64,000 nucleotides of DNA from Steinernema hermaphroditum (taxonomy: Eukaryota > Nematoda > Chromadorea > Rhabditida > Steinernematidae): contig CM059625.1 in NCBI GenBank assembly GCA_030435675.1, positions 7,502,001 to 7,566,000 of the forward strand, read 5' to 3'. The position numbers were made by a program, and so were the translations under genes. The number at the start of each line of letters is the position of its first letter. The stretch's first letter is position 1. Shown piece by piece: positions 24,258 through 36,317 of this stretch. The notes under the pieces are model-generated. The model searched no databases. It had not been told where the DNA came from and saw only the letters and a list, made by a program, of their open reading frames with translations.

Positions 24258-27200
24258 CTAAAGTGGATCTTCGGAATGTACGTTACAACAGCGCCATCGA
24301 CTAAAGAATGTTTCAGCGTAACTTCTGGCTTTCGATAAGTGTGCACACTCTTTCTCACAATTATAAAAAAAAACTGTCGAAAGATTCTAAAACATAGATG
24401 GAAAAAGAACGGCGGCGCAACATTCGATCTTAGGTCACACCGCGAGTGCATAAAGTGTTTGAAAAGTGTCCGCTTGTGAGCGGTTTTAAACCAGCAGGTA
24501 GTTGAGTTTTCTTACAACTTCCTTGGTTTACAGCGAACAACCCTGGGCAAGGCGGTTTCGTTCTGGGTGACCTTTTGACGTAATTGGTCTGCCACGATCA
24601 AACCCTCTAACGAAACACGTTTTTTAGAGGAACATGTTTAAAATTTACATCCATTTTAGAGCAATAAAAATAGGTGTACGGGTTGGATCGACTGCGAATA
24701 TGCGGTCTGGAAGAAAGCCAACTGCGTGCATGGTTAGGTACGAATATTTAGCCGTTTAAGAAGCGCGCGATTGTGAACGTGGAACACGAAAACAAGCCTT
24801 GGAGCAGGTTGCTCACGAAGCGCGGCGAAATGAAAGAACACGGCACCGCCGCTAGATGGAGTTCGTAGGTGCGCTAAGGTGACTTCTTAAAGCATAAATC
24901 ACGGTCGAAGAACTGCTGTGCTCTGTGCCTACCGTATAACACAGGTGCACCTAGGGGCAAACAGGAAGTTCAGCTGGCCGCTAGAAGATCGGAGCACAGA
25001 TGAAAATGGAGAGAGCGCGTGATTAAACGCTTCGAAGCGTTTAGTTACATACTCTATACAGAAACGTTTCTTTGAAAAGGTGGTAACCTTGATAGGTGGA
25101 GCCCTTATATATTCGGACACAAAATTCTACTTCCTGGCAAACGAGTTGGAACAGGGTGTCGCCCTACTTTCGAAATTAAACTTCGAAAACAAATGCGCTG
25201 ATAGGACGTTAAATGCTGGAAAAGGCAGAGAAGTTGCTGTATGGATGATTCGACAGTAAATCATAACCATTTATAATGTGCAGTCACGTGAAAAGAAAAG
25301 AAAAACTGTGCCTTTTTCCCACAGCAGTGATGCAGCGAGTATGAAGAGCGATGTTGACAAATTCTGGATCGCAAGACCCTGTTCTTTGTCGATTTACACA
25401 AATCGTCGATGTTTTAAAAGGGATCAGTGCTACGATCGTAAAAGTTCTGTTTTGTCTTCTGTCTACGGTATTCGCACACAAGCTGTCCAAATTCCGTAGG
25501 GCCCAGTGTAAACAATTTCAGCTATGCAGAATCGTCAAGTCGAAAGGGTGCAGGCTCAAATTCGTCATTGTTGTCAAGCGCTAAAAATTAACACTTTATG
25601 TTTTCCGATGACAGTTAATCACACCGCGTCCAAAAGTACTTTTTGCAAACATAAATGTCGGGATCACTTAGATGGTTCTTAATCATTTCTTCTTTCAAAC
25701 TTGGAAAAACATTGGAGATAAAGGGACTGTCAGAGATATTGTAACTTTTTTCTTTGCAATTTGCTATAAACAACAAAGGTTCAATAAAAACGCCGATGAT
25801 CTATGTGTTATTTACGATGGCACTTTACACCCCCAAACAACATGATTCTTTTTACTTAAGACAGGTTTGTACTTTTTCGGACGGGAAGGTACATAATATC
25901 CCTCGTTTATCGATCAAACGTCTATGTCGCTCAACAATGATTTGGGTATGTTCTGAAACTGTTTCCTCCAACTCTGTCAAATGCACAGTTTTTATCCAAT
26001 GATAATTGGACTGTTCAAAAAGAGCGCTGAACTCTTGTACACAGCAATGGGAAAACTTATTCCGTGATAGAATGCGGAAAAAACATGTTTGTGATTAGGC
26101 GAAAAAATACGAATCTGAAATTGTGTTCTTTGGTTTGTGCGAAATCCTCTTGTCACTTTTATTATCCATTACTTGTTACAGGTCTTTGTGCTTATAAGAC
26201 ATCCATCACGACGTAATATGGTTGATTCAGAAAAAAAGTTTTTATATTACCAATGCAAAAAGTCTTTTTCGTTTGGAAAATTGCTGGTTTAGTTTTGTGT
26301 CCTATCACTGGAAGATTAACATTTGCCTTTTTGGAGTATTTTTATCGACACGCTGATTGGATGCCTTAAGATGAAAAAGCAGGTCAGACAGTTCGCGTCT
26401 TAGTCACGTATTTCAAACGAACCGTTTGGTGCGGGGCACGTTTGTTTTTCGTTTGTCGCCTTTTTGGCGATGAATCAACATTCCGTTCTGTCTGCTGTTA
26501 AAAGAATTTCGGTCAGCACAAGGCCACTCGTGCTCGTAGAAATTATGTTTTTGAAGAAACAGTGATAAGTAGAGAAATAGTATTGATACTCTGTCAGTTT
26601 TCTGGGCACTATAGGGTTCCATATGTTCCGGATCAGTTACCGAATCAGAATATTTAATTTTTTTCGTAATATTTACGAGGAAGCTTCCGAAGTGTCTGCT
26701 TTGGATCGAGCTGAAAATTGACACAAATGCAAGTTCCTTAATTGAAAAGACGAAAGTATAAAAGTAATGGTTTTTCTTTCATGGACAGTGTCTGTGATGT
26801 GGGCAATCCGAAATCATTGGCCTTCGTCACATACTGAACTCTCCAACAAATTCACAGTGAATTAGTGTAATTGTTACATCAGTGTACGATGGGAAAATCG
26901 TTGATGTAAGATAGAGAGACAAGAATCTCAGTTTTAGTCGCTCCCTTGAAGGAAGGCCTCGTTTAGATAAGGACTTCCGTCAACGTTTGGTTGGTTTTCG
27001 CCGTATGGAGTCGACTGCAGAACTTAGATATCTTCAAAAGGTTCGTTGAAATTCATCAAAAGAACTGGCGGATTGAACATTTTGAAACTCCTGATGGCCT
27101 GCGTATAATCAAACTTTTGGGAGAATATGAAACCCTTTGAGAAGCAGTTGCGTGTTCGTGTTCATTTTTTCGATGTGCTTGCTGTTTTGACACGCTCTGG

Positions 27201-29614
27201 TCGGACACAAAACAACATAAATCAACATCGTGAGTCTTGTATGCTGATGTTATACAGGTCAAGAAGGCGAATGCGATTCGACGTGGTAGTTTTTGATGGA
27301 AGTGATCTATCACAAGGTCGCGCGTTTCGCTGCGATCGTCCAAATGGGCTCTTTGCCAAATGACACACGTTCGGGCAACATATCAAGCAACCAGGTTTCA
27401 TATCAGGAAGGGAGCGTTTCATATATGCGTTTTTTTATAACAAAGTTAAATGGCTTGATGTTTTGAACACGTGGAGAATGTTTAGATCGCACGTGTGCCT
27501 TGATCATTTGAAGTGAATTTCTTTTCTGACTATTCACCCATTCATTGCCCTCTTACGCATTTTCGCGTCACTAAATGGCGAAGATGCACCTGCTAAGGAA
27601 CACCGAATTTGCCCATTTATTGCCTCCGGAAACAGTTTTTTTGCATCAGCCTTACGTACAGTCCCTATGAATATTGACTTCCAACAAGATCGGTTCCTCT
27701 GATATCGATCACTCAAAGGTCGTGCGCTCAATCTTCGCATTAGTTGATCGCCGACTTATCACTTAGGTTGCCTTGAGGTTAAAATAGAGTGAAACACTTG
27801 GAGGTTTTTGTTTTGAGTACTACTTGTATAATAAAGAAGGGCAAAAATCGAACCATGAAGAAGCCGGGCGCTCATGTTGGCTATCGTCGGTCAGCGTTCT
27901 CAACAAAGAAATCAAGGCCGCAGATCCCAAGCTCTCTGGAACGGTGCTCGAAAATTAACATTCCGCGTGGAGACAACGGAGACGATCGCGACTGTCGGAT
28001 ACACCAGGAAAAGAAGACTTAGCCCAACATGGGCAGAAATTATAATGGCTAAATTTTTGCGTCTTCGAACAGTTTTGTGCACTTTCTGGCGACGTCGCGC
28101 CAGAAAGACCCCGCCCTCCGACATTTAATCAAAGTCTAAATAGCGAAGCGGCGCCGCCGATCTGGCTCGTCTTGGGTGACGAAGAAAAGTAGCGCGAACT
28201 TCGCTGAACTCTGATTCTCACGTGGCGAAAGCGAACAGAAAGCGGTCGAAGCGGCGATCTGGCGCCCTTTGATCTGTTTTCCTATGCTTTTCACCAAGTA
28301 GAAGAGAGAACGAAAGGAACTGTAGGCAGGGGTGGGTCTCGACTCCGGCGAGGAGTCAATGCGCAGAGGAAGTATTGCTTGCGGGTAAAGAAGCTAAAGG
28401 GTGAGGTTTTTAAGCGTTGTCGAGCATGTTTGATTTCTCAAATTTCTGCCATCCCCGAAGGGGGCGGGTCGGACACTGTAATGAAGCATGCGAGATTGTA
28501 AGCTAAGGGTGTTAAACTAAACAGGTTGGTACAAGGACGAAATCTGCGCGTTGCCTGTAGAGCACTTCGATCAGACCACAATCCTTCCTCTACGATGATG
28601 GATACCATCCGACAAGAGCATTTACAAAGAGTATGTAAAGTGGTTGCGATGATCTTTTGCTACTTTGTGTGGCGCAAACGGAAAGTTGAAAAGTGGGAAG
28701 CGGTTTTCCTGATCTGCTCCTTCGCTGATTCGATCTGTCGTCTCCTCGACGACACCGCGCCGAGACAGACATTTCAGGGGCAAGTGCAAAACAGTGTTCG
28801 GTGCCTTCTGCAGGGTCGCGTTCAGGTCCCACGTGCAGTTGTGAACCTTGACACGCTGCCAGCAAGACAGACGGTGTAGTCTACGTGATCCAACTTCCAG
28901 AATCGGCGAAGAAGCGCTTAACTCAGTTGCCGTTTGCGTTCGACGGCGGTCACGTTTCGCTGTCATCGGTGATTGATTGCTGCGATTTCAGCAAATTCCG
29001 AGCTCAAACCTTTGCGCGTTCAATAATTTTTCATTTTTTATCACTAACGTACATTAATTTCACGAGGTTCGCTCAATCAAACTATGAGCAAAACAGACAG
29101 GTTTCATTGAGTCGAAATGTTCCCGATCATAAATTAATTATGACACGCTACTTTATTAGCTGTGCGTCCTTACCTTTCCACTGCTGCATGCTGATGGAAA
29201 CCAGTAGAGAACCGCTTCCACAGTACAGACCAGATGTACTAAATAACAAAGGTTTATTGGCCCATTTACTTATAAACATTCTGTCACGCGGCAAAAAGAC
29301 GATTATCCGGATTAAGCGTCATAAATCGCACGTTCCAGCCCAAAACTGGACGGCACTAGTGACGAGTAACGGCACCGAGACGCACTCTCGGTCGTTTCTG
29401 GTCCTCCCCTAAATCTGACGCCCTTAGTCATCCGTCCCTCACTATGCGTCTGCTTTATTAGACTGTGTTATAGGCACTGCTACTACCTTGAAACTAGATC
29501 AGATGCGAAAGAGGACAGACATTACCGCTAACACAAACTCCATATATACATACAAACTATGAGGTGATGAAAGATGAATGGGTAGTGATGGAACTCGACG
29601 TCGTTTCTTCTCAG
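24258..29614. other. 5.3 kb with no recognised gene
   Basis: Only scattered frames below about 175 residues, on both strands, without matching splice signals or family motifs. Frames near 27000-27740 and 28526-29412 were examined and not supported. Base composition is A/T-rich at 25200-27500 and more G/C-rich at 27900-28900. Part of this may be regulatory DNA for the paired-domain gene or transporter, or decayed repeats. Confidence 0.4.
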
Positions 29615-30361
29615 TTAGCCTTCGAAGAGAAGACTGAAATGGCGATGAAGCGGTAGACATGCGACACTGCCTAACCTGTTGATCGAGTAGGATTTGATGG
29701 GAAACGGTCGATGTATGAATATTGCCGGGGTAATGTCGACGTCAAGCGACTTCGGGATCACCAGTTTGTCGTCATTGGAGGCAACGGAGCTTTTATCGTT
29801 GTCGGACTCGATGCCCGAGTCCGAGCCCCTCTTGGTGTAGGTTGAACGAGGCTGCATAGATCCCGTCCTACGGTATCTGCAGATTTCGCGTTTCCCTCAG
29901 AATATCGAAACATAACAAACCAACCGTGTCATTATCTTGGATACGCAACTGTGAGTGACTCCAATGATTCGCGCTATGTGACTGATCTTGTGACCTTTCT
30001 CGTAGAGTTCTAGAATCTTCTGCCGGTCGGACATTGCGAGTGGGCGACCTGGGTTGTAGGCACGGCCGAGCTTGTTTTTTGCTGCAACAAGTGGAAATCT
30101 AGTACGTTTCGGGAAGTGGATAAACGAACAGGAAGAGGAGGAGTGGACGATGTTGTCGACGGAGCGTTGATGAGGCAGGATTTGGTGGTGAGGGACAGCA
30201 GGCTGCTTTTGCGGTGGGTACAGTTGGACGGAGTGAGGCTGCTGCGACAAAGCGGTGCCCATGAAGTGTGCTGGATGAAATATGGGCATCTGCGAGAGGG
30301 GCAAGTAGGTGGAAGGAGACTTTGGGGTGACAGCGGGAGCGGTCATGATACTTCCGTCAAC
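29615..30361 (-). CDS. PAI-only paired-domain protein (NPAX/PAX-like) with eh1-like C-terminus
   Basis: Exons 29925-30361, 29676-29876 and 29615-29633 join in phase. The first recognised exon follows a TTTTCCAG acceptor; ATG at 30346 is in frame. About 95 residues of Pro/His/Gln-rich sequence precede a half paired domain: KLGRAYNPGRPLAMSDRQ, KILELYEKGHKISHIA, RIIGVTHSCVSKIMTRY and RRTGSMQPR. This is the N-terminal PAI subdomain: beta-turn and three helices, with the DNA-recognition VTHSCVSKI helix. The linker and RED subdomain are absent; the protein goes straight into an acidic Ser-rich stretch (SDSGIESDNDKSS) and ends YSINSLLFEG, which resembles the octapeptide/eh1 Groucho-binding motif. 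C. elegans has similar PAI-only NPAX proteins and PAX-3; I cannot decide which is closest. Likely a nuclear DNA-binding regulator. Confidence 0.82.
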
Positions 30362-32301
30362 GCCCTGGAAAACGCCGTTTCAGAAGAGAGGTAAGGGATG
30401 CGAATCGGAAGCTCTGTTGACGTTCCGCGTCCAGTAATGTGTATCAAAAAAAAGCTCGTCTCTAGCTGATAACCGGCTCAAAGCCACTGCTGACCACTAC
30501 GCGCCGGACAACTGGTTTTAGTGAAAAGCGAACGGACGTGTGATGCAACTTTGCTCTACAGAAAAATTGCCCGACGCACGTCGAAGATGTTGCTAATGAC
30601 CGAGTCACGGAGGAAATGGCGCTAGCAGAATGAAATGAGAGGAATGAAGCGCAAGGGAGAACAAATACCCAGAAGAAGTCTTACTGTGAAATGGAGCGCT
30701 TTATTGTGTTCGCGTCTTCGCTTTTTACCTCCGACAACAAAGTGCGACAATTAAAAGAAACGCCTTTGTTGCGCTTCGGAGTTTCGTTGACGTCAGTCGA
30801 AGAGACGATTCAGTCCTTAGCATGCGTAAACGAGTCTTCCTATTAGCGCACTACTGTTTATGTTGTGAACTATCATTGTAAACGTGGCGCTTGTAACTAT
30901 TCTATTCTTCCGCTGTAACTGGTTCCACGCACTTTGTGTCGCCGCCATGCGAAAGAACACGAGAAAAAAAACCAATAACATGTGGAACGTTTAAAGAACG
31001 AGACTAAAAATAGCACAAAGCGGTCGACTTACGTTGAGGAGAAAGAGGGTACTGTAGTCGAAATTCGGCTCCGTGGGTGTCACCGGCGCCAGCGACTCAT
31101 AGCTCGAGTAGGCGCGAAGGGGAGTCGGGGCGTTGAGTGCCAACGCCATGGCTCCAGATGTAAGCTCTGCGGTTTCGTCACACCGACCTGAAGGCCTTGG
31201 AGGGTCTCAAGGGCTACTGTACACGCGGCGCAGTTCGCGAAAAATAAGCAGGAAACGATGGTCACTCGTGGACACGGACCGTCGTCGGATGTGACACTGA
31301 GTGGAATTGAGGAGGAACACATGCTACAGAACGACCGGCGGTCTAATGAAAACTTGGTGGACGGGTGACAAAACCGGATGGACAATGTTTTTGGTGTTTT
31401 CCCGTCAAGCAAATCCCCTCCCAATGGCAGATGCCAGAGCATCCCATCTGCACCGGCTAACAAGGAGAGTGGAGCATTCGAAAGGTGTGAGGGGGCAACG
31501 CGAATGCCCACCGGCAACATGGTGGAAGAGCCAGAGGATGTCCGGTTCTCCCACACATCCACAAAAGCACACACAAACAGTGCCATTTCTGGATTTCCGT
31601 GGATTTAGAACCGGATTCGTGGCTCGGATCGGACACCACTGCGCGAAAAACACATCGTCACCGGGCTACAGGGTGCACCGTCTTCGCAAACGCGACCTGC
31701 AACCAAGTATCCCTTAAAGCATGTACCCACACACTGGCCAGTCAACGCATCCTGAGGGCTAATCCCGTCAAGGTGTAATCGCGCAGCGAAACCGAACCGC
31801 GATCGCCCTGCGAATGTCAGCGTTCTCTGAACACGTTGTTCGCCAAAGGAGCCACTCTGCGATCAGCTGCCCTCCGTTTAGCATAGTCCCTCCTGTCGCT
31901 TAGGTGTGCATCGTTCTTTTCTCGCGCGAAGACGGGAAAGAACAATGAAACGGCTCTCTCCACGCACCCTCGGGCAATTAAAAACATAACCACAAGAAGA
32001 CATCGCACACCGCATCGCAAACCTTATGAGCGATGCCCGCGATTTTTTGACGTGCCAAACTCGTGTCCTCCATTCTTGGAATGATTCACCGATTAACAAC
32101 GACCCCGGATCACTCAAATTGGAAAAGTCAACTAGCTAGACTTTTTGTCTTTAACTGTAAGTGTCACTTTATTCCACACTTTGTTGTTTTTGACATTTCA
32201 CCACAATATGTAAATCAACTGTTGTTGTTGTTAGAGCAGTGTCGCCGAAAGGACGAGAAGAAGAACGCCGGCGAGCGTGTGACACGTGCTAGCTGTCTTT
32301 G
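30362..32301. other. No supported gene; upstream of paired-domain gene
   Basis: Frames up to 168 residues occur on both strands at 31080-31720 and overlap each other, which is typical of G/C-rich non-coding sequence. It should carry the promoter and any upstream exon of the paired-domain gene, and the 3' flank of the S28 gene. Confidence 0.4.
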
Positions 32302-35300
32302 CTAAAAGACCAGATTGTTGGAATTTTTCGACCAATTTTGCTCACTTGTGGTTTCAGGCTGAGTTTGTGGGGTGACAGGGTTTGGGGAAGTAGACTTCAC
32401 TGCAGACGTAGTGGTCGATAAATGTGCAGAAGTATGGGCGGGGGACGTAGTTGTAGAAGACGAAGTTGTAGTCTGGATATCTGAGAAACTGATCCATTTC
32501 TCGATATTGTCGGCGATTATTTTGCGAACGACAGCAAGTCCCGGTTTGTCCTCTGGCCGCGCTGGGTACATGTCGGCACAGTGAGCGGTACCTGGTGTTT
32601 GAATGAAAGTTAAGAAAAGGTTAACCTTTAATATTACCATCGATAAGGTAGGGTACGACAGAAGGGTCGTCGGAAGTGAGCTTTCCGAGGGCGTGCCATG
32701 GGTCATTTGAGCCGTTGGGGAGAACGACGTTCGTTCCGCGATAGTTGTAGCGGCCACCGTAATACTTGAGGGTCTTCTGAATTCCGTTGTCGATGTGCGT
32801 GCGATCGATAGTCTGCCCGAAAACATCTGTGCAAAAATTGACCCAAAAGCTGAAACACGGTTTGATAGAAAGCGAAGAGGTCGCAAGACAGACTTGACGG
32901 GAACGGGACTTCCGAAAAGCGATTGTCCATTGTCGGTTGTTTGGAAGTAGCCGAACTCGTTGCATGTCTGCCAGATCCAGCTGCGAGAGCCCGCTTGTGA
33001 AGAGTCAAACGAGATGTTCTTGACATCAGCCACAAAGTCCAAATAGTTGCTGTCGATTCCCTCCTCACCCGCGCTCATGTAGGTGACCACCCGTGCCAGA
33101 TTTTCGGTGGGTGTGTAATCTTTGTCGAGCATGATGGCGCAGGCTTCCTTTATTCCATAGCCAGTAGCGTACTCCCTCTGAAGAAGTATAAGTTGTTAAG
33201 AAAGACGTGGAAGTCGTCTTACAGTATTATCGCCACTGTACTGGACAGCACCTTGGAAAGCGCTGTAGACGTTCTGGAAGAAGTACTGGAAGTCTGTTTC
33301 TGTAAGGATGCTGTTCTCGTCCCACGGAGGAGAGAGCCTGAAGATGTCTATTTGAAAGCGGTTTTTGGAGTGTAGCACCTACTTGAACGTTTCACTGATT
33401 ATTTTTCGTCCGGCTCCGGTCAAAATGTTCTTTTGCAGCATTCTGAAACCCCATCCGATTGCGTCGGCACAACGCTGTGAGTACCTGGAGATGGCACTGT
33501 TTACAACTTGTAGATATTCTGAAAGGGCGGTTTCGGTTGCATACAGCTGACATCAGCTTACCGAGAAAGTCGGCCTTCGCAACAACAGGCGCCGAACTCG
33601 CGACAGCACCAGCGACGAGTTCCGGATAAGTCTCGCGCATCCAAGCTGATAGGGCTCCTTAACTAGGGACGAGTGATACTATACTGGAAAGTATGTACCT
33701 GAATAAGAACCTCCGAAAGTGATCCACTTGGGATTAACATATCCACGTTTCTGGTTCATCGTTCTGATGAATACCGCCAAGTCAGCGAGCATTTGCTCGC
33801 TGGTGAGCCACTTGAGGTTCGGTGTTGATTGATCGGGAGTAGGTTGGCTTTTACCGTAGTACCGGTGCTCCAACTGGTAAACCGCAGCGCCATACTCTTG
33901 TGCCCATGTCAAATATGTCACATTCGGGTTTGTAACCCAGTTTGCGGAAGCCTCTGACTCTCCACCAATCATCAGGAAAATGGGACCTCCTGATTTATAC
34001 CAACGAGCATTGTACCAATATCTCTGAAAGCCAAACGTTTTGATATTGATTACTTCCCAAGCAGACCTGTTCGAATTGATTCGGATTCTGCAAATCAAAG
34101 TGGTCGACATCTTGGAGAATCGTTCCAATCCACAGATTCTGGGTGTCAGCATCGTCGTGTGCCTGAAGGTTACCTTTATGTTAAAACTATCGTACATTGG
34201 CCGTACGGGAGGATCGGGGAGAAGGCCACCCATTGGTCTGCCCATTTGCATTTTCCTGCCCTGGGGCATGTCTCTTTCTATCTCTTCCTCCTGGGTACTC
34301 GCGTTGTATTTGTGCTCGGTAACCGAAGCCATATGACTCTTCAACTTAGCAACTGGCGCTTGCGTTGTGGCTGAAAGGCGAATCGTCAGTTGGAACAACC
34401 AGATAAGACGCAGTACCAAATGGATCGGGTTCTTTCGAATCCACGTACTGGTTCACCCAAGTCTGGATGTTTTCAAAGATTAGCCTACGAACGACGGCTA
34501 GCCCAGGCGGATCTTGGGCCGTTGTGGGTTCCATATCGGCACAGTGCGCAGTTCCATTGATAAGGAATGGAACGACAGATGAGTCAGTGGATTTGTAGGT
34601 TCCGAGTGCGTGCCAGGGGTCAAAGGATCCGTTGGGGATAACCACGTTTGTTGCATTGTAGTTGTCACGTCCTCCATAGGCCTTGAGCGTCTTGTTCACT
34701 GCCAGCTTTATGTAGTCGACGTCAAACTGAGAACCAAACACTCGTTCACAGAGAATGATGTCGGAACTGTAAGAGGAGTTGAAGAGGCCAGCAGCGGTTC
34801 GTCGACTCACTTAACGGGGTAAACACTTCCAAAAATATTTTTTCCAATATCAGTGGTTTGGAAGAAACCGAATTCGTTACAGGTCTGCCAGATCCAGCTG
34901 CGCGTCGCCGCCGCCTCTCCGGTCTCGTCGTAGGTAACGTCCTGAAGGGCTGTCACTTCATCGCTAAAGTTGTTCGCCGTGTAGGTGAATGCTAGATGGA
35001 CACTGGATTATTCTACGGACACTAAGGAGATCTCACGTTGCCTAGTGGAGAATTCAGTTATGTACTCGTTTACATCAGCCAGCTTTTGGACAGGAGTTCG
35101 GTTTGTCACCACCATGAGTTTGCATACGTCTGGGATGCTACCTCCTTTTAAGTAAACTCCCTAAAACAAAAGATATACATCACAGACTACGGATTCAGAC
35201 ATACGGCAACACGATTGTATTGAACCGCGCCTTGGAAGCTTCCGAATACGGTAGAATAAAAGTTCTGGATGTCGTTGTAGGTGAGGGGAAGGTCGTTCAG

Positions 35301-36317
35301 CCCGGGTTGCAGTCTAAAGTGGCTCATCAAAGGATTGCTAGCAGATGGGGACAGACGTGAAATAGGCAGTAAGCTGATCTCGTCCCTGCTTGGTGTTCAT
35401 CAGTTCCACCATCTGCTGGAATCCTTTCTCGATCTCATCTGCGCAGTTGTTGTCATAAGTGCGGATGGACGCTTCGCACACTTGTAGGTATTCTAAAATG
35501 ATCGGGTTTTGCATGATCAGAAATCAATAAGCGATTACGATAGAAGTCCATTTCCGCTTGAACTGGTCCACTGCTTCCCACAGCGCCGACAGTAAGGTTC
35601 GGATAGAGTTCGCGGAACCAAAGGGCGAGGGCACCCGGATAGGATCCACCGAAGACCACCCACTTCGGATCAGTGATGTTGTGCTCCGCATTCATGGACT
35701 GAATGAAATTAGCGAGATCGGCAAGGGCTTGTCGACTGTGGAGGTACTTCAGGTTTTCCGTTGTCTGGTTACTGAATTTCATTTTTTTTTGTAAAACACA
35801 CTTCACAGATTTCCTACGCAAAGGGACGACTCTTTCCGTAGAAGCGATGTTCGAGACACCACAGACCGGCGTTGAACTGCTTTCCCCAGGTTCCAAAGGG
35901 AGTGTCTGTTGCGGTGACCTCGCCGCTGTATTCGGGTCCTTCTCCTCCGATCATTAGAAAATTAATTCCATTCTGAGGGTTGTAGTTGGTGGGATTGTAC
36001 CAGTATCGCTGAAACACAAATTTAGCAGCGATTCGGGTATCGGGGCTTGCCTGCTTCCACTGAAAACTGTTCGTACTGTTGAAGTGGTCGAGTTCCTGTG
36101 TAAAGTAAGACTCAGAGATTGCAGCGGCACCTTTCTAAAACCGAAAAAGTTTATTTACAGAAAGCCGATTAAAACGAACATCTGCAGGCATTTCTGCCCG
36201 TGGAGCTCGCAGTCCATGCCAAGGACGACCACGTAGAATCCACTTGCGATTCGGCGGTCGATGGCTATTGGCCACAGAAAGCAGCACAAGGAAGAGAAGG
36301 AGCTCCAGTTTACCCAT
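32302..36317 (-). CDS. Tandem two-domain S28 serine carboxypeptidase (PRCP/TSSP-like)
   Basis: Secreted serine peptidase of family S28 (prolyl carboxypeptidase, DPP7, thymus-specific protease). ATG at 36317 opens a signal peptide (MGKLELLLFLVLLSVANS). Domain 1 (about 36130-34417): QELDHFNSTN, FLMIGGEGPE, LEHRFYGKSRPFA, nucleophile GGSYPGALALWF, Asp in NGSFDPWHALG, His in GTAHCADM. A 46-nt GT-AG intron (34371-34416) then joins in phase to domain 2, which lacks its own ATG: DVDHFDLQNPNQFEQ, FLMIGGESEA, LEHRYYGKSQ, GGSYSG followed by ALSAW, NGSNDPWHALG, TAHCADM. A Ser/Thr/Pro-rich tail ends at 32302. Both triads look complete. If the 46-nt intron is retained, the frame stops at 34346 and yields a single-domain protease. 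C. elegans has related pcp genes next to each other; I believe at least one is also tandem. Confidence 0.88.

Noticed and set aside
27000..27740. Possible mariner-type transposase remnant (frames with NARPCDRSLPSK)
   Set aside because: A single NARP-like string is not enough; no DDE motif or terminal repeats could be found.
28526..29412. Plus-strand frames of 117 and 175 residues
   Set aside because: No plausible splice pattern, conflicting frames on both strands and no family resemblance.
31080..31717. Overlapping 168-residue minus and 138-residue plus ORFs
   Set aside because: Both strands are open through the same G/C-rich stretch, and neither has splice or motif support.
34346..34419. 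Apparent signal peptide (LRLIWLFQLTIRLS) at the start of the second S28 unit
   Set aside because: The frame begins at TTG, not ATG, and the hydrophobic stretch is exactly the 46-nt intron joining the two S28 domains.
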